A stretch of DNA of 64,000 nucleotides from Christiangramia sp. OXR-203 (GTDB taxonomy: Bacteria; Bacteroidota; Bacteroidia; Flavobacteriales; Flavobacteriaceae). A program made the translations under genes and the position numbers. Under the pieces are notes generated by a model that ran no database searches, was not told the DNA's origin, and saw only the letters and a program-made list of their open reading frames with translations. Shown piece by piece: positions 23,882 to 33,478 of the stretch (the first letter of the stretch is position 1; every line of letters begins with the position of its first letter). The stretch is from assembly GCF_034372165.1 (NCBI RefSeq), contig NZ_CP139698.1, forward strand, positions 1,674,001-1,738,000, written 5' to 3'.

Positions 23882-25881
23882 TATTCCGCTATTTCGTAAT
23901 TAAAATATCCCTCTGTAACTTCTGTTTTCTGTAATTCCTTGTCTCTTTCCAGAGTAAAGACTTTTGAAATAAAGGGTTCGATTTTTGGCAAATCTGACTC
24001 TGGTCTTATTTCGCTATCTGAACTCAACAAAATAGTTTGATGGGAAAGTGTTGGGAAGTAATTTTCAAGTAAAGTACTTCTGCTTTTTTCATCCAGAACT
24101 CCCATTACAGTATCTATCATTACCGGTGGATCATAATCACCAAACTCGTGTAGCGATTTTAATAATACCTGAACTACTACCTGAGTTGATGCCGTATTTA
24201 ACTGACTTAGATAAATTTCATTTCCAGCTTTATGGAATAATTTAAAGTTTAGGTTTTTCAAGTCTTCCGAAAGTTCGACTTTACTTATAACATCCCTGTA
24301 TGCTTCCAGATTAGCATTAAGATCTTCTTTCATCCGCACCTGAATCTGTTCCTTTTTACTCTTTAAAAGTGTATTGGCAATTTTCTCAAATAAAGGCTGC
24401 AGCTTTTTTAATCTTTCAAATTTAGGATCTGGCTCTTCGGTGGTAGGGATATCATACTGGTGAATTTTTCGTTCCAGTTTTTCTAATTCCCCTCTCTGAT
24501 TATCAAGTTCTACTTTTAAGGTTTTAATCTTAGCTTCATTATCCTCAAACTGCTGTATAAAGGAATAATCTTTACCAGAGACCTGCGCCTTTAGGCCTTC
24601 AAGTTCCTGTTGAGTTTTTTGAGCATTTTTAATCGCTAAATCCAATTCAGCTTTTCTTTTGTGTAATGCCGGATAAGGATTGTAATAAGGATCGTTTACC
24701 AGCTTTTCAAGCGCTTTTATTTCAGCTGATTCAAAAAAGTCATATTTTGATGATTTCTTTTCTGATTTCAATTCTTTTAAAACTGATTCAGCTACTTCAG
24801 CAACTGAAACCCCTGAAAGCTTATAACCTTTACCACTTAAATAATTAACCGCTTTGGATAAGATTTCCTGAAGAAAAGGTTCCGAGAGTTTTTCTTTGGC
24901 CGATTGCTCATTTTCAGCATTCTCCTTAAGGATTAGGGAAACCTGATTTTTAAAAGCCTGAGCCAGTTTAGGAAGTAAAATATGTGTTTCAAGGTTCCCG
25001 TTAAAATCGCTCAAATCGCTTCGGTAAGATTTTTCCTTTTCTTGCAGCTGATCCATCTGAGATTCAAGGCTATTGATTTTATTTTTAAGAGTAGACTCCT
25101 GGTTAAGCCCCGCTTTTAAATTATCGTAGACCTCCTGATTAGAAACCGAATAATCTATAGCCTCCTGATGTTCCTCATCTAATTTTTTTATTTCCTCTTC
25201 CTTAGCTTTTTTCTCCTCAACTATTGCCAGATATTCCTGCTTTTCCTTTTCCAATTCGAGACTTTGAGCAGTATAATCCTGGGTAAGAGCTTCCGCAGCT
25301 TTGGCTAAAGAAAGGTATTTATTGAAGCCCATCGCGTTCTCAATATTTTCCTTAATCACACGCTTTAAGCGATCTTCCTTTAAAAGGTTTCCGGCTTCCA
25401 TTGCGTCGAATAAAAAATACTTACTCAATTCCTCCGGAAGGTTTGCCTTGATAATCTTATTTACCTGAGCTTCCTGTTCGGCTCTTTGGGTGGGTGGGGT
25501 AGCGCTTCCGTAGGAGAAAATAGTTCCGTTCATATTAAGTCTTACACCCTCTACCACTTTCTTTGCAGAATTTAGCATATACTCACGGTGAAGCACATAA
25601 CTTTGATCCTCATTTAAGACCTTTCCGGCAAAATGAATTTCCAGTTCAATTTTTTTCTCCACCTCATGTAAGGCTCCGGCATTTAATAATTCCACAAAAT
25701 GCTGTTTCCCGGAGATATTCAATCCATATAAGGCTCCATAAATAGCATCAAAAAAGGTTGTTTTTCCTCCCCCGTTAGCTCCACCGATGAGCACTATGGG
25801 TTTGTCAGGATCTGTAGCGATATCAAGATCTAAATTCAAATAGGTCTTGAAGTTTTTGGCTTTGATTTTCTTAATGAGCAT
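23881..25881 (-). CDS. DndD-like SMC/Rad50-type ATPase
   Basis: A 666-residue protein: N-terminal ATPase half with IKAKNFKTYLNLDLD and Walker A GGANGGGKTTFFDAIYG (residues 34-50); a long coiled coil (about 205-300 and 400-480); C-terminal half with Walker B/D-loop VMIDTVMGVLDEKSRSTLL and QTILLSSDSE. The YFLFDAMEAGNLL stretch (about 165-177) matches the FFDGE region of DndD. In Dnd systems this ATPase works with DndC and DndE; here it is coupled to a type III restriction pair. Its stop overlaps the next start. Confidence 0.8.
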   Translation of the reverse strand: MLIKKIKAKNFKTYLNLDLDIATDPDKPIVLIGGANGGGKTTFFDAIYGALYGLNISGKQHFVELLNAGALHEVEKKIELEIHFAGKVLNEDQSYVLHREYMLNSAKKVVEGVRLNMNGTIFSYGSATPPTQRAEQEAQVNKIIKANLPEELSKYFLFDAMEAGNLLKEDRLKRVIKENIENAMGFNKYLSLAKAAEALTQDYTAQSLELEKEKQEYLAIVEEKKAKEEEIKKLDEEHQEAIDYSVSNQEVYDNLKAGLNQESTLKNKINSLESQMDQLQEKEKSYRSDLSDFNGNLETHILLPKLAQAFKNQVSLILKENAENEQSAKEKLSEPFLQEILSKAVNYLSGKGYKLSGVSVAEVAESVLKELKSEKKSSKYDFFESAEIKALEKLVNDPYYNPYPALHKRKAELDLAIKNAQKTQQELEGLKAQVSGKDYSFIQQFEDNEAKIKTLKVELDNQRGELEKLERKIHQYDIPTTEEPDPKFERLKKLQPLFEKIANTLLKSKKEQIQVRMKEDLNANLEAYRDVISKVELSEDLKNLNFKLFHKAGNEIYLSQLNTASTQVVVQVLLKSLHEFGDYDPPVMIDTVMGVLDEKSRSTLLENYFPTLSHQTILLSSDSEIRPESDLPKIEPFISKVFTLERDKELQKTEVTEGYFNYEIAE

Positions 25882-25885
25882 AGGA

Positions 25886-26101
25886 CTAAATTTTTTGCAA
25901 TGCTTTTTCCAATACTTTTTTTAGGGCTTTTTCGTCAAGATCTTCATTCCTGATTTTCTTTTCGTGATATAACTTCAGAATGTCTTCCTGAAGCCAGTCA
26001 AAGTCTACTTCATATTCATTACAAAGCGCTTCGATTACCTGCATATCTTCCCGGCGAATGCCGTAATGCACAAACAAAGTATCAAGTCCTTTTTTACTCA
26101 T
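25886..26101 (-). CDS. DNA-modification-system-associated small protein
   Basis: A 71-residue acidic/basic helical protein (GLDTLFVHYGIRREDMQVI, VDFDWLQEDILKLYH). I recall small proteins of this kind annotated as DNA modification system-associated. No catalytic motif is present. It lies 3-4 bp from both neighbours, between the Res subunit and the SMC ATPase, and may be an adaptor joining the restriction and ATPase modules (inference). Confidence 0.65.
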   Translation of the reverse strand: MSKKGLDTLFVHYGIRREDMQVIEALCNEYEVDFDWLQEDILKLYHEKKIRNEDLDEKALKKVLEKALQKI

Positions 26102-26104
26102 AAT

Positions 26105-28399
26105 TTAGTTTTTGGCGGTTATAGCTGAAGGTTCAAAAGCGGTCCAGCCTGTGGAATCGTGGTTGTTTTCGATTTTATTCTCACAATATTTCCAGACACT
26201 ATAATCAGTAGAACTTCGGGGAACTATTATTCCTCCGATAAGAGGTTGCTCTTCAGAAGTATTTTCATCAAGATAGTCTACCATCGCATTGTGCTTGGCC
26301 ACAAATTCTTCTTCAGATCCCAAGGTTTTAGTATCAAACAGAGCTATGGTGCCGTCTTTAAGCTTAATGACGAAGTCTACATAAAACCCGCTGGTGAGGC
26401 CTTTTCTATTTTCATAGGGTACCGCGAAATGTTCCTTGGTATTTTCTCCATTCTTGTACCACCATTCTATATGCTCTTTATGAGTTTGGAGAAAATCTAC
26501 AAATCGCACTTCGGGTTTACTGGCATTGTACTGTTCATAAAAAGGTTCCAGGGCGTGATTTTCGGTATCGCGTGGATTGTAATATTCATTATAAATACGT
26601 TCTTCAGGCACCTCCCAATCATTTTGCTCTACCCTTCTGGAAGTTTCAGTGGCTTTTTTATGAAGTTTAGCTTGATAGTCTTCCAAGGCCTTGTCAATCA
26701 GGGCAACAAATTTGGGTTTATTGTATTCAAACAAAATGATCTTTACCGCTTCAAATTCCGCGATCTGGAAATAAGATTCAAAGAATAATTTTAAAGCCAT
26801 TTCCATTTGCGGAGTGGAATCTACCTTTGCAAAACCACCTACGTGTTCCCGACAAAATTGCCTGAATAAAATATCCAGTTCTCCCTGAGTCTTGGCGAAA
26901 CGCTCTTTATCTTCGACAAGGGTTACTCCAACCTCAGCAGCTATCTGCACATCCTTGGGAACAGAGATTTCAATTTTATCGATATTGGTCTCAATCCCTC
27001 TTTCAATTAATTTTTCTCTATTGAAATGATATAGACCTTTCCCTCCGGTCTTAGAAGGATCGAGGGTTACATTCCAATTAGTCTCAGCTGAGGCATAAAA
27101 CACCTTTCTAAAGTCTGAACCTAAACGGTTACGCACAACTTTGGAATTCACATAAAATGACTTTAATGCGATCTCTTCATAAGTCTCTATGCGTTTTGCC
27201 TTATTCTGAACTATATAATCAATATCCTCCTGCACGATCTTAATAAGATCTTTGCTTAGGTTGGTATATACATAGCCATTGTTTAAAATAGGATTTGAAT
27301 AATGCTTTTGCTCTGGCATTCTCAGAATCCTTCCAACAGTCTGAATTCCGAAGGTTTCCTGGTTAATTTCCCTGTAAATCAATAAGACTGATGCCCGGGG
27401 ACAATCCCAGCCTAAGGCAATGGCCTGTTTAAATAATAATACTTCCGTAAAAGAGTCTTTAGCTTCTATGCCTTCCAGATTGGTCTTTTCGTTGCTTAAC
27501 CAAACTGCCAGTTTATTATTCTGAGTAGTAGTGCCTTTATAATCCAGAAAAGTTTCCACTTCCTCGATCATCTTTTTATCCAAAGCACTTTCCGTCTTAT
27601 TATCGTTTGGAAGCTGAATAAGCAGTAATGGGTTGATATCACTCCCCTGGTCCTTATAGGCCTGGGCAATTTCCTCCCGTTTCTTTAAAGCCTCTTCCAG
27701 CAAAACCTGGTTCAAACTTCTGCCTTGTTGTTCGTGATGATCTAATTTTGGATTTAAAACCACATTCTTTTTAATCATCTCGGCATCGATCACTTCCTGC
27801 CTTTTTATGGTATGACCGTAATCTGACTTATAAGTGGGAGTCGCGGAAACATCAATTTCGATCTTGGCATTTAAATCCCTCAATAACGCCTGTGCTTTTT
27901 TACCATCGGCGTGGTAATGAGCTTCATCCAGAATACAAATGATCTCGGTATCATTAAGCATTGCCTGATAAATGAATTTCTTCAGGTCTTTTTCCTGCTC
28001 ATTTTCCTTGATATAGAGATTGTTCTTTTTATTAACCGATTGCCAGTTAAGGAACAAGACCTCATTAGGTTTCAAGCAATTATCTGTTACATCTTCAAAC
28101 TGAATAGGTTTGATGGTACGCAGTTCTTTAAAATAATCTTTTAACGCCTGGTAAGACTGTAAATGCAGCTGGTTAGGTGCAAACCAGATAAAGGCTACCT
28201 TTCTTTTGTGTATTTCTAGTTTGTCCGGTAGTTCGGTAGCCAATTGATTAAGAAATGCCGACATCGTAACGGTTTTACCGGCTCCTGTGGGAGCCTTTAA
28301 AACCATACGTTTGCGAGTGCCGGGTTGTTTTAGTAGCTGGTAAGTATCTTCCAGGAGGCGATTAACCGCCTTTTCCTGATATTGTTTTAGTTGGATCAT
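26105..28399 (-). CDS. Type III restriction Res subunit (SF2 helicase plus nuclease)
   Basis: A 764-residue protein with an N-terminal SF2 helicase: Walker A KAPTGAGKTVT (residues 35-45), DEAH box ILDEAHYHADG (near 157), motif III SATPTYK (near 182), motif VI QTVGRILRMPE (near 355). The C-terminal nuclease region shows GFYVDFVIKLKDGTIALFDT followed by KT, a PD-(D/E)xK-type pattern near residues 683-705. Res translocates and cleaves unmodified DNA when paired with Mod. It is 3 bp downstream of mod; both are full length. Confidence 0.9.
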   Translation of the reverse strand: MIQLKQYQEKAVNRLLEDTYQLLKQPGTRKRMVLKAPTGAGKTVTMSAFLNQLATELPDKLEIHKRKVAFIWFAPNQLHLQSYQALKDYFKELRTIKPIQFEDVTDNCLKPNEVLFLNWQSVNKKNNLYIKENEQEKDLKKFIYQAMLNDTEIICILDEAHYHADGKKAQALLRDLNAKIEIDVSATPTYKSDYGHTIKRQEVIDAEMIKKNVVLNPKLDHHEQQGRSLNQVLLEEALKKREEIAQAYKDQGSDINPLLLIQLPNDNKTESALDKKMIEEVETFLDYKGTTTQNNKLAVWLSNEKTNLEGIEAKDSFTEVLLFKQAIALGWDCPRASVLLIYREINQETFGIQTVGRILRMPEQKHYSNPILNNGYVYTNLSKDLIKIVQEDIDYIVQNKAKRIETYEEIALKSFYVNSKVVRNRLGSDFRKVFYASAETNWNVTLDPSKTGGKGLYHFNREKLIERGIETNIDKIEISVPKDVQIAAEVGVTLVEDKERFAKTQGELDILFRQFCREHVGGFAKVDSTPQMEMALKLFFESYFQIAEFEAVKIILFEYNKPKFVALIDKALEDYQAKLHKKATETSRRVEQNDWEVPEERIYNEYYNPRDTENHALEPFYEQYNASKPEVRFVDFLQTHKEHIEWWYKNGENTKEHFAVPYENRKGLTSGFYVDFVIKLKDGTIALFDTKTLGSEEEFVAKHNAMVDYLDENTSEEQPLIGGIIVPRSSTDYSVWKYCENKIENNHDSTGWTAFEPSAITAKN

Positions 28400-28402
28400 T
28401 GC

Positions 28403-30250
28403 TTATTGGTCAAATTCAACGGGGGATTCTTCTTCCAATTCCGGGATGAACTCCTTGTTTTGTTTTGGTAAAATATTTTGATAGGCCTTATAAATGGCAT
28501 CTGGCAGGGCGGCTAGTTCTATATTTTCAGCAATCGCCTCAAACTCCTCGGTATATGGGTAGGGGCCATTGGCAAAGACGTATACTTTAATTTGGGCTTC
28601 GGGATTATTCTCAATAAACCTGCTTAGATGAGTTACCCCATCTTCAATATACATATCGTCATAGATCACATACACATAATTCCCGGTGCCGTTAGTAAAG
28701 AACTTATGCCAACTGGTGCTTTCCAGTTGGGAAGTCACTTCGGTATAGCAATTTTCTTTAATACAAAGCAACTCGGTAGATAGTTGCGTGAGTTTACGTT
28801 TATTGGTAAGGCTGGTTTCGCGTTCTATAAAATCGGTTTTATAATAACGAAGATTGTTTTTTGGATAGAAAGGCATTTCTTTACCTTTTTTATTAACGTA
28901 TTTATTGATTATTCTTTTAGTCCTAGGATAGGTTACTTCGTCACAAATATTAGCCTCATTATTCGTGGAAATAATACAATTCCTAAAACCGTTATCACTA
29001 TCATTGAGGGACAGAATTGCTTGAAGTGTTGTGCCGCTTCCGGCAAAAAAGTCTAAGACTTTAATGTCTTTTGGTTTACCTGTGATTTTAATTAAATATC
29101 TTACAAGTTCAAAAGGCTTTGAATAGTTAAAATCGAGATCATATTGCTTAATAAAGTCAGCTCCTTTCCTATTAATAAAATTGTCATTGTAATCTCGTGG
29201 TGATTTTCCTTTTTTTGACCTGTCGGCTAAATAACTTTTCGTGTAAATATTATATTTAGCTTGGTTGCCTTCCTGATTTAATAAAGGAGTTTGTTTAGAT
29301 TTCTTAAAAACTAACAAGTGCTTTTTTTCTTCATATGTGGCTTGAGACCATCTCCAGACTTTATCTTCACCAGTTTTTGGAGGTATTTTTGCTCCATCTT
29401 CAATTCTGTCCGGAAAAATATTTCCGGGTGGTATGACAAATGAGCCATCAGGACATTTAATAAAATATCTTTGATTCGTGCAGCCTCGCATAGGATCTAA
29501 CGAAGATTGGTAAAAAGCAACATCATCTCTATATGCTTCTCCTTTTCTAGGTCCATCTTTTTCAATTTTTTTAAATAGACCTTCATTAACTTCATCCATA
29601 AAAGCAGACAGTATTTGTCTGTTTTTAGAATATGCTAAAACATAATCCTTACTGGGAGCAAAGTAACTGCCTTTATCTCCTGCTGTTTTTGCTACTCTTG
29701 CAACTATCCCCAATTGGTTTTGCTCTGTAAATATTTCATTAAACAAAAGAGTTAGTTGAGCTATTTCATCATCTCCAATTGAACAAAATATAACCCCGTC
29801 ATTGCTTAATAACTTTTTTGCTATTTCTAATCTTTTACTCATAAAAGAGAGCCACTTGCTGTGACGGAAAGCATCTTCTTTATCTACATAGTTATCATTA
29901 TATTTAAAGTCATCCTTTTTTCCAGTATTATATGGAGGGTCTATATAGATCAGATCAATCTCTCCTTCGTGAGTAAAGGTTAAGGAAGTTAAGGCGTGTA
30001 AATTATCACCTTCAATAAGAATATGATTGGGATGCTTTTCTTTTTCGGTATCATTAATAATGGCTCGTTCTTTCACCTCTTTTAAAACCGGCAGGTGGGT
30101 GCGCAGTTGTTCTTCCACATCTTCCTGCTTATCTTCCCAAACCAGCCCATATTTCTTTTTGGTATTTACCAGGTTGATGAGATAGGCTTTTTCTTCGGTA
30201 GACAAACCTTCCAGGCTTTTTACTTTATCGAGCAATTCTTTTTTATTCAT
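28403..30250 (-). CDS. Type III-like DNA (adenine-N6) methyltransferase Mod
   Basis: A 615-residue beta-class methyltransferase. Catalytic motif IV IDPPYNTGKKDDF (about residues 102-114) precedes the SAM-binding motif FFAGSGTTLQA (about 399-409), the order of the beta class used by type III Mod proteins. The region between them should hold the target recognition domain. The N-terminal helical part (LLDKVKSLEGLSTEEKAYL) resembles Mod dimerisation segments. First gene of the operon; a 15-bp palindrome lies 43 bp upstream of its ATG. Confidence 0.9.
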   Translation of the reverse strand: MNKKELLDKVKSLEGLSTEEKAYLINLVNTKKKYGLVWEDKQEDVEEQLRTHLPVLKEVKERAIINDTEKEKHPNHILIEGDNLHALTSLTFTHEGEIDLIYIDPPYNTGKKDDFKYNDNYVDKEDAFRHSKWLSFMSKRLEIAKKLLSNDGVIFCSIGDDEIAQLTLLFNEIFTEQNQLGIVARVAKTAGDKGSYFAPSKDYVLAYSKNRQILSAFMDEVNEGLFKKIEKDGPRKGEAYRDDVAFYQSSLDPMRGCTNQRYFIKCPDGSFVIPPGNIFPDRIEDGAKIPPKTGEDKVWRWSQATYEEKKHLLVFKKSKQTPLLNQEGNQAKYNIYTKSYLADRSKKGKSPRDYNDNFINRKGADFIKQYDLDFNYSKPFELVRYLIKITGKPKDIKVLDFFAGSGTTLQAILSLNDSDNGFRNCIISTNNEANICDEVTYPRTKRIINKYVNKKGKEMPFYPKNNLRYYKTDFIERETSLTNKRKLTQLSTELLCIKENCYTEVTSQLESTSWHKFFTNGTGNYVYVIYDDMYIEDGVTHLSRFIENNPEAQIKVYVFANGPYPYTEEFEAIAENIELAALPDAIYKAYQNILPKQNKEFIPELEEESPVEFDQ

Positions 30251-30292
30251 AAGGTTATGAAGTATTTATATACTAAAAAGCATCACAAACTT

Positions 30293-30344
30293 CCTTTAGG
30301 CTAAAGGTCTTGCAATCCTTAACAATGTAGGGGTTGTTAATTGC
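30293..30344. promoter_or_regulatory. Palindrome and hairpin upstream of the mod operon
   Basis: CCTTTAG-G-CTAAAGG at 30293-30307 is a perfect 7+1+7 palindrome. Next to it TTAACAA/TTGTTAA (30319-30325 with 30334-30340, 8-nt loop) is extended by GCAAT/ATTGC on the outside. Both lie 40-95 bp upstream of the mod start, suitable for an operator and leader hairpin controlling the defence operon. No regulator gene is adjacent. The structure is seen; the role is inferred. Confidence 0.4.
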
Positions 30345-30480
30345 CGTACAATTTAGGAAAAAGAATCAGGATGTTAAAACTTGTAAAAAATATCTGTTTT
30401 GATTTAATTATATATTTAATGAAGTGTAATCTTATTTTTGAAGTTCACGCATTTTTAAATGAAAATTTAATTTAGTGGCG
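30345..30480. other. AT-rich gap without recognisable feature
   Basis: Between the hairpin upstream of mod and the decayed umuC copy I see no coding frame, tRNA or strong repeat. It probably holds the far-upstream part of the mod promoter. Confidence 0.5.
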
Positions 30481-30860
30481 TATTTCTTAAAAATGTTTCC
30501 TATCTCAAATCCTTGTTATCAAATTTTACTTTTTCGTTTTATTTAAATTGTCAATAGTTTTCCTTAAGATCTTACTCCCATCTTAATTGGTAAATAAATC
30601 TGATTGCAGCTGAATTTCAGGGGTTAGCCCCATTAACTTGATTCAACTAAATTGTATTTATGTCCCTGCCTGAAGATTTTAAATAGTCCATGTAATGCAG
30701 TTTTTATCAAAAAAATACTGGAATTAGTAGGGAAGGGGGGTAAATTAGTATTTGCATGATATTGAGGGAGTTCCGGCCGAAAGGGATTAGTAAAAAAACG
30801 ACGAATTAAACGCGGTTGGAATCCTGGCGACAAAGTTTTTCAGCTGCAAAATGTAAATAG
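30481..30860 (-). pseudogene. Decayed fragment of a second umuC gene
   Basis: This stretch aligns with the 3' part of the intact umuC (about 31880-32240) along its length. The best-preserved frame (30633-30833) reads TNPFRPELPQYHANTNL and FPTNSSIFLIKTALHGLFKI, against [17 protein letters not shown] and [20 protein letters not shown] in the intact protein. Other parts are shifted or interrupted, and no start or catalytic domain remains. It is likely a relic of a duplicated or replaced umu cassette. Confidence 0.8.
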
Positions 30861-30884
30861 AATAGCATCCAATTTATAGCGAAA

Positions 30885-31220
30885 TTAGGAATTACTGAAT
30901 TCTATTATTTGTTCCTGAGTATATTCAATCAGCATTCCGTCTTCACTAATTAATTCTACAAGGTAATTATTACCTCCACCATCATCTATGCACTGAGCTT
31001 TATATCCAATTAATTCGGCTTCACCTGCCAGAACTATGCATGGAAAGATTTGACCTTTGGGAAGTTTTGGCACTTCCTTAGCCGGATAAATATATCGCTG
31101 GTTATCGGAGGGGATAATATATAAATTACCTTGGTTAGTTGAATCGTAAATTTCCGCTAAATCAAAATGAGCGCCGCTTTTTAATTCAATTTCAGCAATT
31201 GGTTTAGTTAAACGTTCCAT
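30885..31220 (-). CDS. Uncharacterised 111-residue protein in umu region
   Basis: A soluble beta-rich protein (ELKSGAHFDLAEIYDSTNQG; YIYPAKEVPKLPKGQIF; CIDDGGGNNYLVELIS). No family is recognised and no signal peptide seen. It lies between the umuC relic and a divergent secreted-protein gene. The start ATG at 31220 is followed by a plausible full-length frame with a codon pattern like its neighbours. Confidence 0.5.
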   Translation of the reverse strand: MERLTKPIAEIELKSGAHFDLAEIYDSTNQGNLYIIPSDNQRYIYPAKEVPKLPKGQIFPCIVLAGEAELIGYKAQCIDDGGGNNYLVELISEDGMLIEYTQEQIIEFSNS

Positions 31221-31371
31221 ATTGGAAAAGGATTTTATAGTAATTTTCAGTATTAAATTTACACAACTACAGTTTAATTATTTTTCTTTTAACTTGATTT
31301 TCAGAAAAATATGTAGCTTAATTTAATGGTGAATAAAAAGAGATAATTACGCGTAAATTAATATGTTTTAA

Positions 31372-31794
31372 ATGAGAGCGTTATTTTTCAGTTTTCTTTT
31401 TGGTGTAGCTTCCGTTTCCTGGGGGCAGGCTACATTCAGTTCCAAATTAACTGAATTGATCACAGTTCCAGCCTCTGCAACATCACCTTATAAATGGATA
31501 GACAGGGAGATTATCCTTAAAGATAACTCGATTTTAATCAAAACATACCAAAAAGAAGGAGACACAGATATTGAAATTTGGGATAAAATAGATCCTGAAG
31601 TAAACATTTCGAAAAACGAAAATAAATTAATCAGAACCTTTTATACTTTTTTGATTTTTGATAATGTCAGGTTAGAAAGCCTTTTTAGAGTCATAGGTGA
31701 TAGGGAAGGTGTAGTCTACCTCATTGAAAGGGAATTATTATTAGCGGATGGCAGTGAAGATGAATCTTTAATAACCAGGTATCATGTGAATTAA
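31372..31794 (+). CDS. Uncharacterised secreted protein
   Basis: A 140-residue protein with a clear signal peptide (residues 1-18, ending SVSWGQA) and a polar mature part (PYKWIDREIILKDNSILIKT). I recognise no domain. It is the only rightward gene in an otherwise leftward cargo region and ends 1 bp from the convergent umuC stop. It may be an independent acquisition. Confidence 0.55.
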   Translation: MRALFFSFLFGVASVSWGQATFSSKLTELITVPASATSPYKWIDREIILKDNSILIKTYQKEGDTDIEIWDKIDPEVNISKNENKLIRTFYTFLIFDNVRLESLFRVIGDREGVVYLIERELLLADGSEDESLITRYHVN

Positions 31795-31795
31795 A

Positions 31796-33055
31796 TTAAG
31801 CTTTCACAATAATTACTTCATCAAGCCGGGTTGAATATCTCTTAGAAAGTCTTTCCCGCTTCATTTTCCAGGTGCGGCCAAGATCCTGGCTACCAAATTT
31901 TATTTTTCCGTTTTCTGATTTATTTAAGTGGTCAATGGTTTTCATTAAGATCTGATGTCTTGGATCTTCGCTGGTAAATAAATCAAATTGCCGCTGGTTT
32001 TCAGGAGTAAGGTCCATTACAATAATTCCGGCTTTCTTGTATTGATATCCCTGCTTATAGATTTTAGATAGTCCAAGCAAGGCAGTTTTTATTAAAACTA
32101 TACTGGAATTAGTGGGGAAGGGGGTATGCAAAGTAATATTTGCTCGATACTGTGGCAGATCCATTCGAAATGGATTTGTGAGTAAAAAAACATGTATTAA
32201 AGCACAGTTAGAATTCTGGCGACGAAGTTTTTCAGCTGCTTTAACGGCATAAGTAGATACTCTTTCTCTTAAATCATTGTAATTTGAATACATTTTCTCA
32301 AAAGCCCTGGTAACAGCGATATTTTTTTTGGTTGAAACCTCCTCCAGAGCTAAGGTGGGAAGACCCGATAAATCCTTTTTAAGCCTTAATCCTACAATAC
32401 TCATATCTTTCCTTACATATTCATCTGGTAATTGGGTGAATTTATAAGCATCATCAATATTCAATTTTAGCAGTCGTTTTTCATGTTGTCTTCCAATTCC
32501 CCATACATCACCTATTTTAGTCCATTTCAGGGCTTTTATCCTTTTTTCATCAGTGTCTATAACATACACTCCCTCGGTGCGGTCTGAGAATTTCTTTGCA
32601 ATTTTATTAGCAACCTTTGCCAGGGCTTTCGTAGGAGCTATTCCAATACTGAGAGGTATTCCGGTAGAAATCTTGACTTTCTGAATAATATCTTTACTGT
32701 ATTTCTCCAAATCGAAAAATTCACTAAACCCGTCGAATAACAGGAATGCTTCATCTATGGAATAAATTTCAATATCGGGTGTATAGTTAGAAAGAATATT
32801 CATCACCCGGTTACTCATATCGCCATAAAGCGCATAATTAGAGGAGAAAACATGCACATTGTTCTCATTAAAAATCTTTTCATAGTGAAAGGCTGGTGCA
32901 CCCATAGGAATATTTAAAGCCTTTGCTTCATTACTGCGGGCTATTACACATCCATCATTATTCGAAAGTACCACCACAGGTTTATTATTTAAACTAGGAT
33001 TGAAAACCCTTTCGCAGGAAGCATAAAAGTTGTTGCAGTCTATCAGGGCGTACAT
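31796..33055 (-). CDS. umuC: UmuC-like Y-family translesion DNA polymerase
   Basis: About 419 residues. Palm/finger motifs: [18 protein letters not shown] at the start, [17 protein letters not shown], and the catalytic [13 protein letters not shown] near residue 104; the HhH part includes [16 protein letters not shown] place the start at 33055, where ATG overlaps the umuD stop by one base; an in-frame ATG at 33091 would add 12 unusual residues. The C-terminal region is the one duplicated in decayed form at 30481-30860. It copies damaged DNA, probably supporting SOS-linked transfer. Confidence 0.93.
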   Translation of the reverse strand: MYALIDCNNFYASCERVFNPSLNNKPVVVLSNNDGCVIARSNEAKALNIPMGAPAFHYEKIFNENNVHVFSSNYALYGDMSNRVMNILSNYTPDIEIYSIDEAFLLFDGFSEFFDLEKYSKDIIQKVKISTGIPLSIGIAPTKALAKVANKIAKKFSDRTEGVYVIDTDEKRIKALKWTKIGDVWGIGRQHEKRLLKLNIDDAYKFTQLPDEYVRKDMSIVGLRLKKDLSGLPTLALEEVSTKKNIAVTRAFEKMYSNYNDLRERVSTYAVKAAEKLRRQNSNCALIHVFLLTNPFRMDLPQYRANITLHTPFPTNSSIVLIKTALLGLSKIYKQGYQYKKAGIIVMDLTPENQRQFDLFTSEDPRHQILMKTIDHLNKSENGKIKFGSQDLGRTWKMKRERLSKRYSTRLDEVIIVKA

Positions 33056-33474
33056 TAAAAATATTTTATCACGTTGGTTACAATCCCCCAAATAAGAAAA
33101 TCATTATCCTTACCTACCTTAATAGGAGGGTAATTTTTGTTTTCAGCAAGTAGCCAGACAATTTCCTTTTCTATCTTTATTCTTTTGACGGTAAACTCTC
33201 CATCTATAAAACAAACTGCAATCTTTCCATTTCTGGGTTCTAAACTTTTATTTATGATAAGAAGATCTCCATGGTCTATGCCGGCTCCGGTCATGGAATC
33301 ACCCTGAACTCTTCCAAAAAAGGTAGCATCCTTATCTTTAATTAATTCTATATTCAAGTCTATATTGGAATCCAAATGATCATCGGCAGGAGAGGGAAAT
33401 CCGGCAGTTATTCCACCAATAAAAGGGCGAACATAAGAAATGGGGAATAATGAAATTTTAAATATCTCAATCAT
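33055..33474 (-). CDS. umuD: UmuD-like S24 self-cleaving subunit
   Basis: A 139-residue LexA-type peptidase. The self-cleavage site Ala-Gly lies in [11 protein letters not shown] (about residues 23-24), the nucleophile Ser in [11 protein letters not shown] (about 60) and the general-base Lys in FTVKRIKIE (about 97). RecA-stimulated cleavage would give UmuD', the partner of UmuC. Forms an operon with umuC. A TAACTTTG -7-like element lies only 5 bp upstream of the ATG, so the transcript may be nearly leaderless. Confidence 0.92.
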   Translation of the reverse strand: MIEIFKISLFPISYVRPFIGGITAGFPSPADDHLDSNIDLNIELIKDKDATFFGRVQGDSMTGAGIDHGDLLIINKSLEPRNGKIAVCFIDGEFTVKRIKIEKEIVWLLAENKNYPPIKVGKDNDFLIWGIVTNVIKYF

Positions 33475-33478
33475 TCCA

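Noticed and set aside
22286-25881. DNA phosphorothioation (Dnd) system
   Set aside because: DndD/DndE-like proteins are present but no cysteine desulfurase, PAPS-reductase-like DndC or DndB is near, so sulfur modification is not supported.
26159-26788. 209-residue rightward frame inside the Res gene
   Set aside because: Antisense to the conserved nuclease region of Res; composition rich in Phe/Ile typical of reverse-strand shadows.
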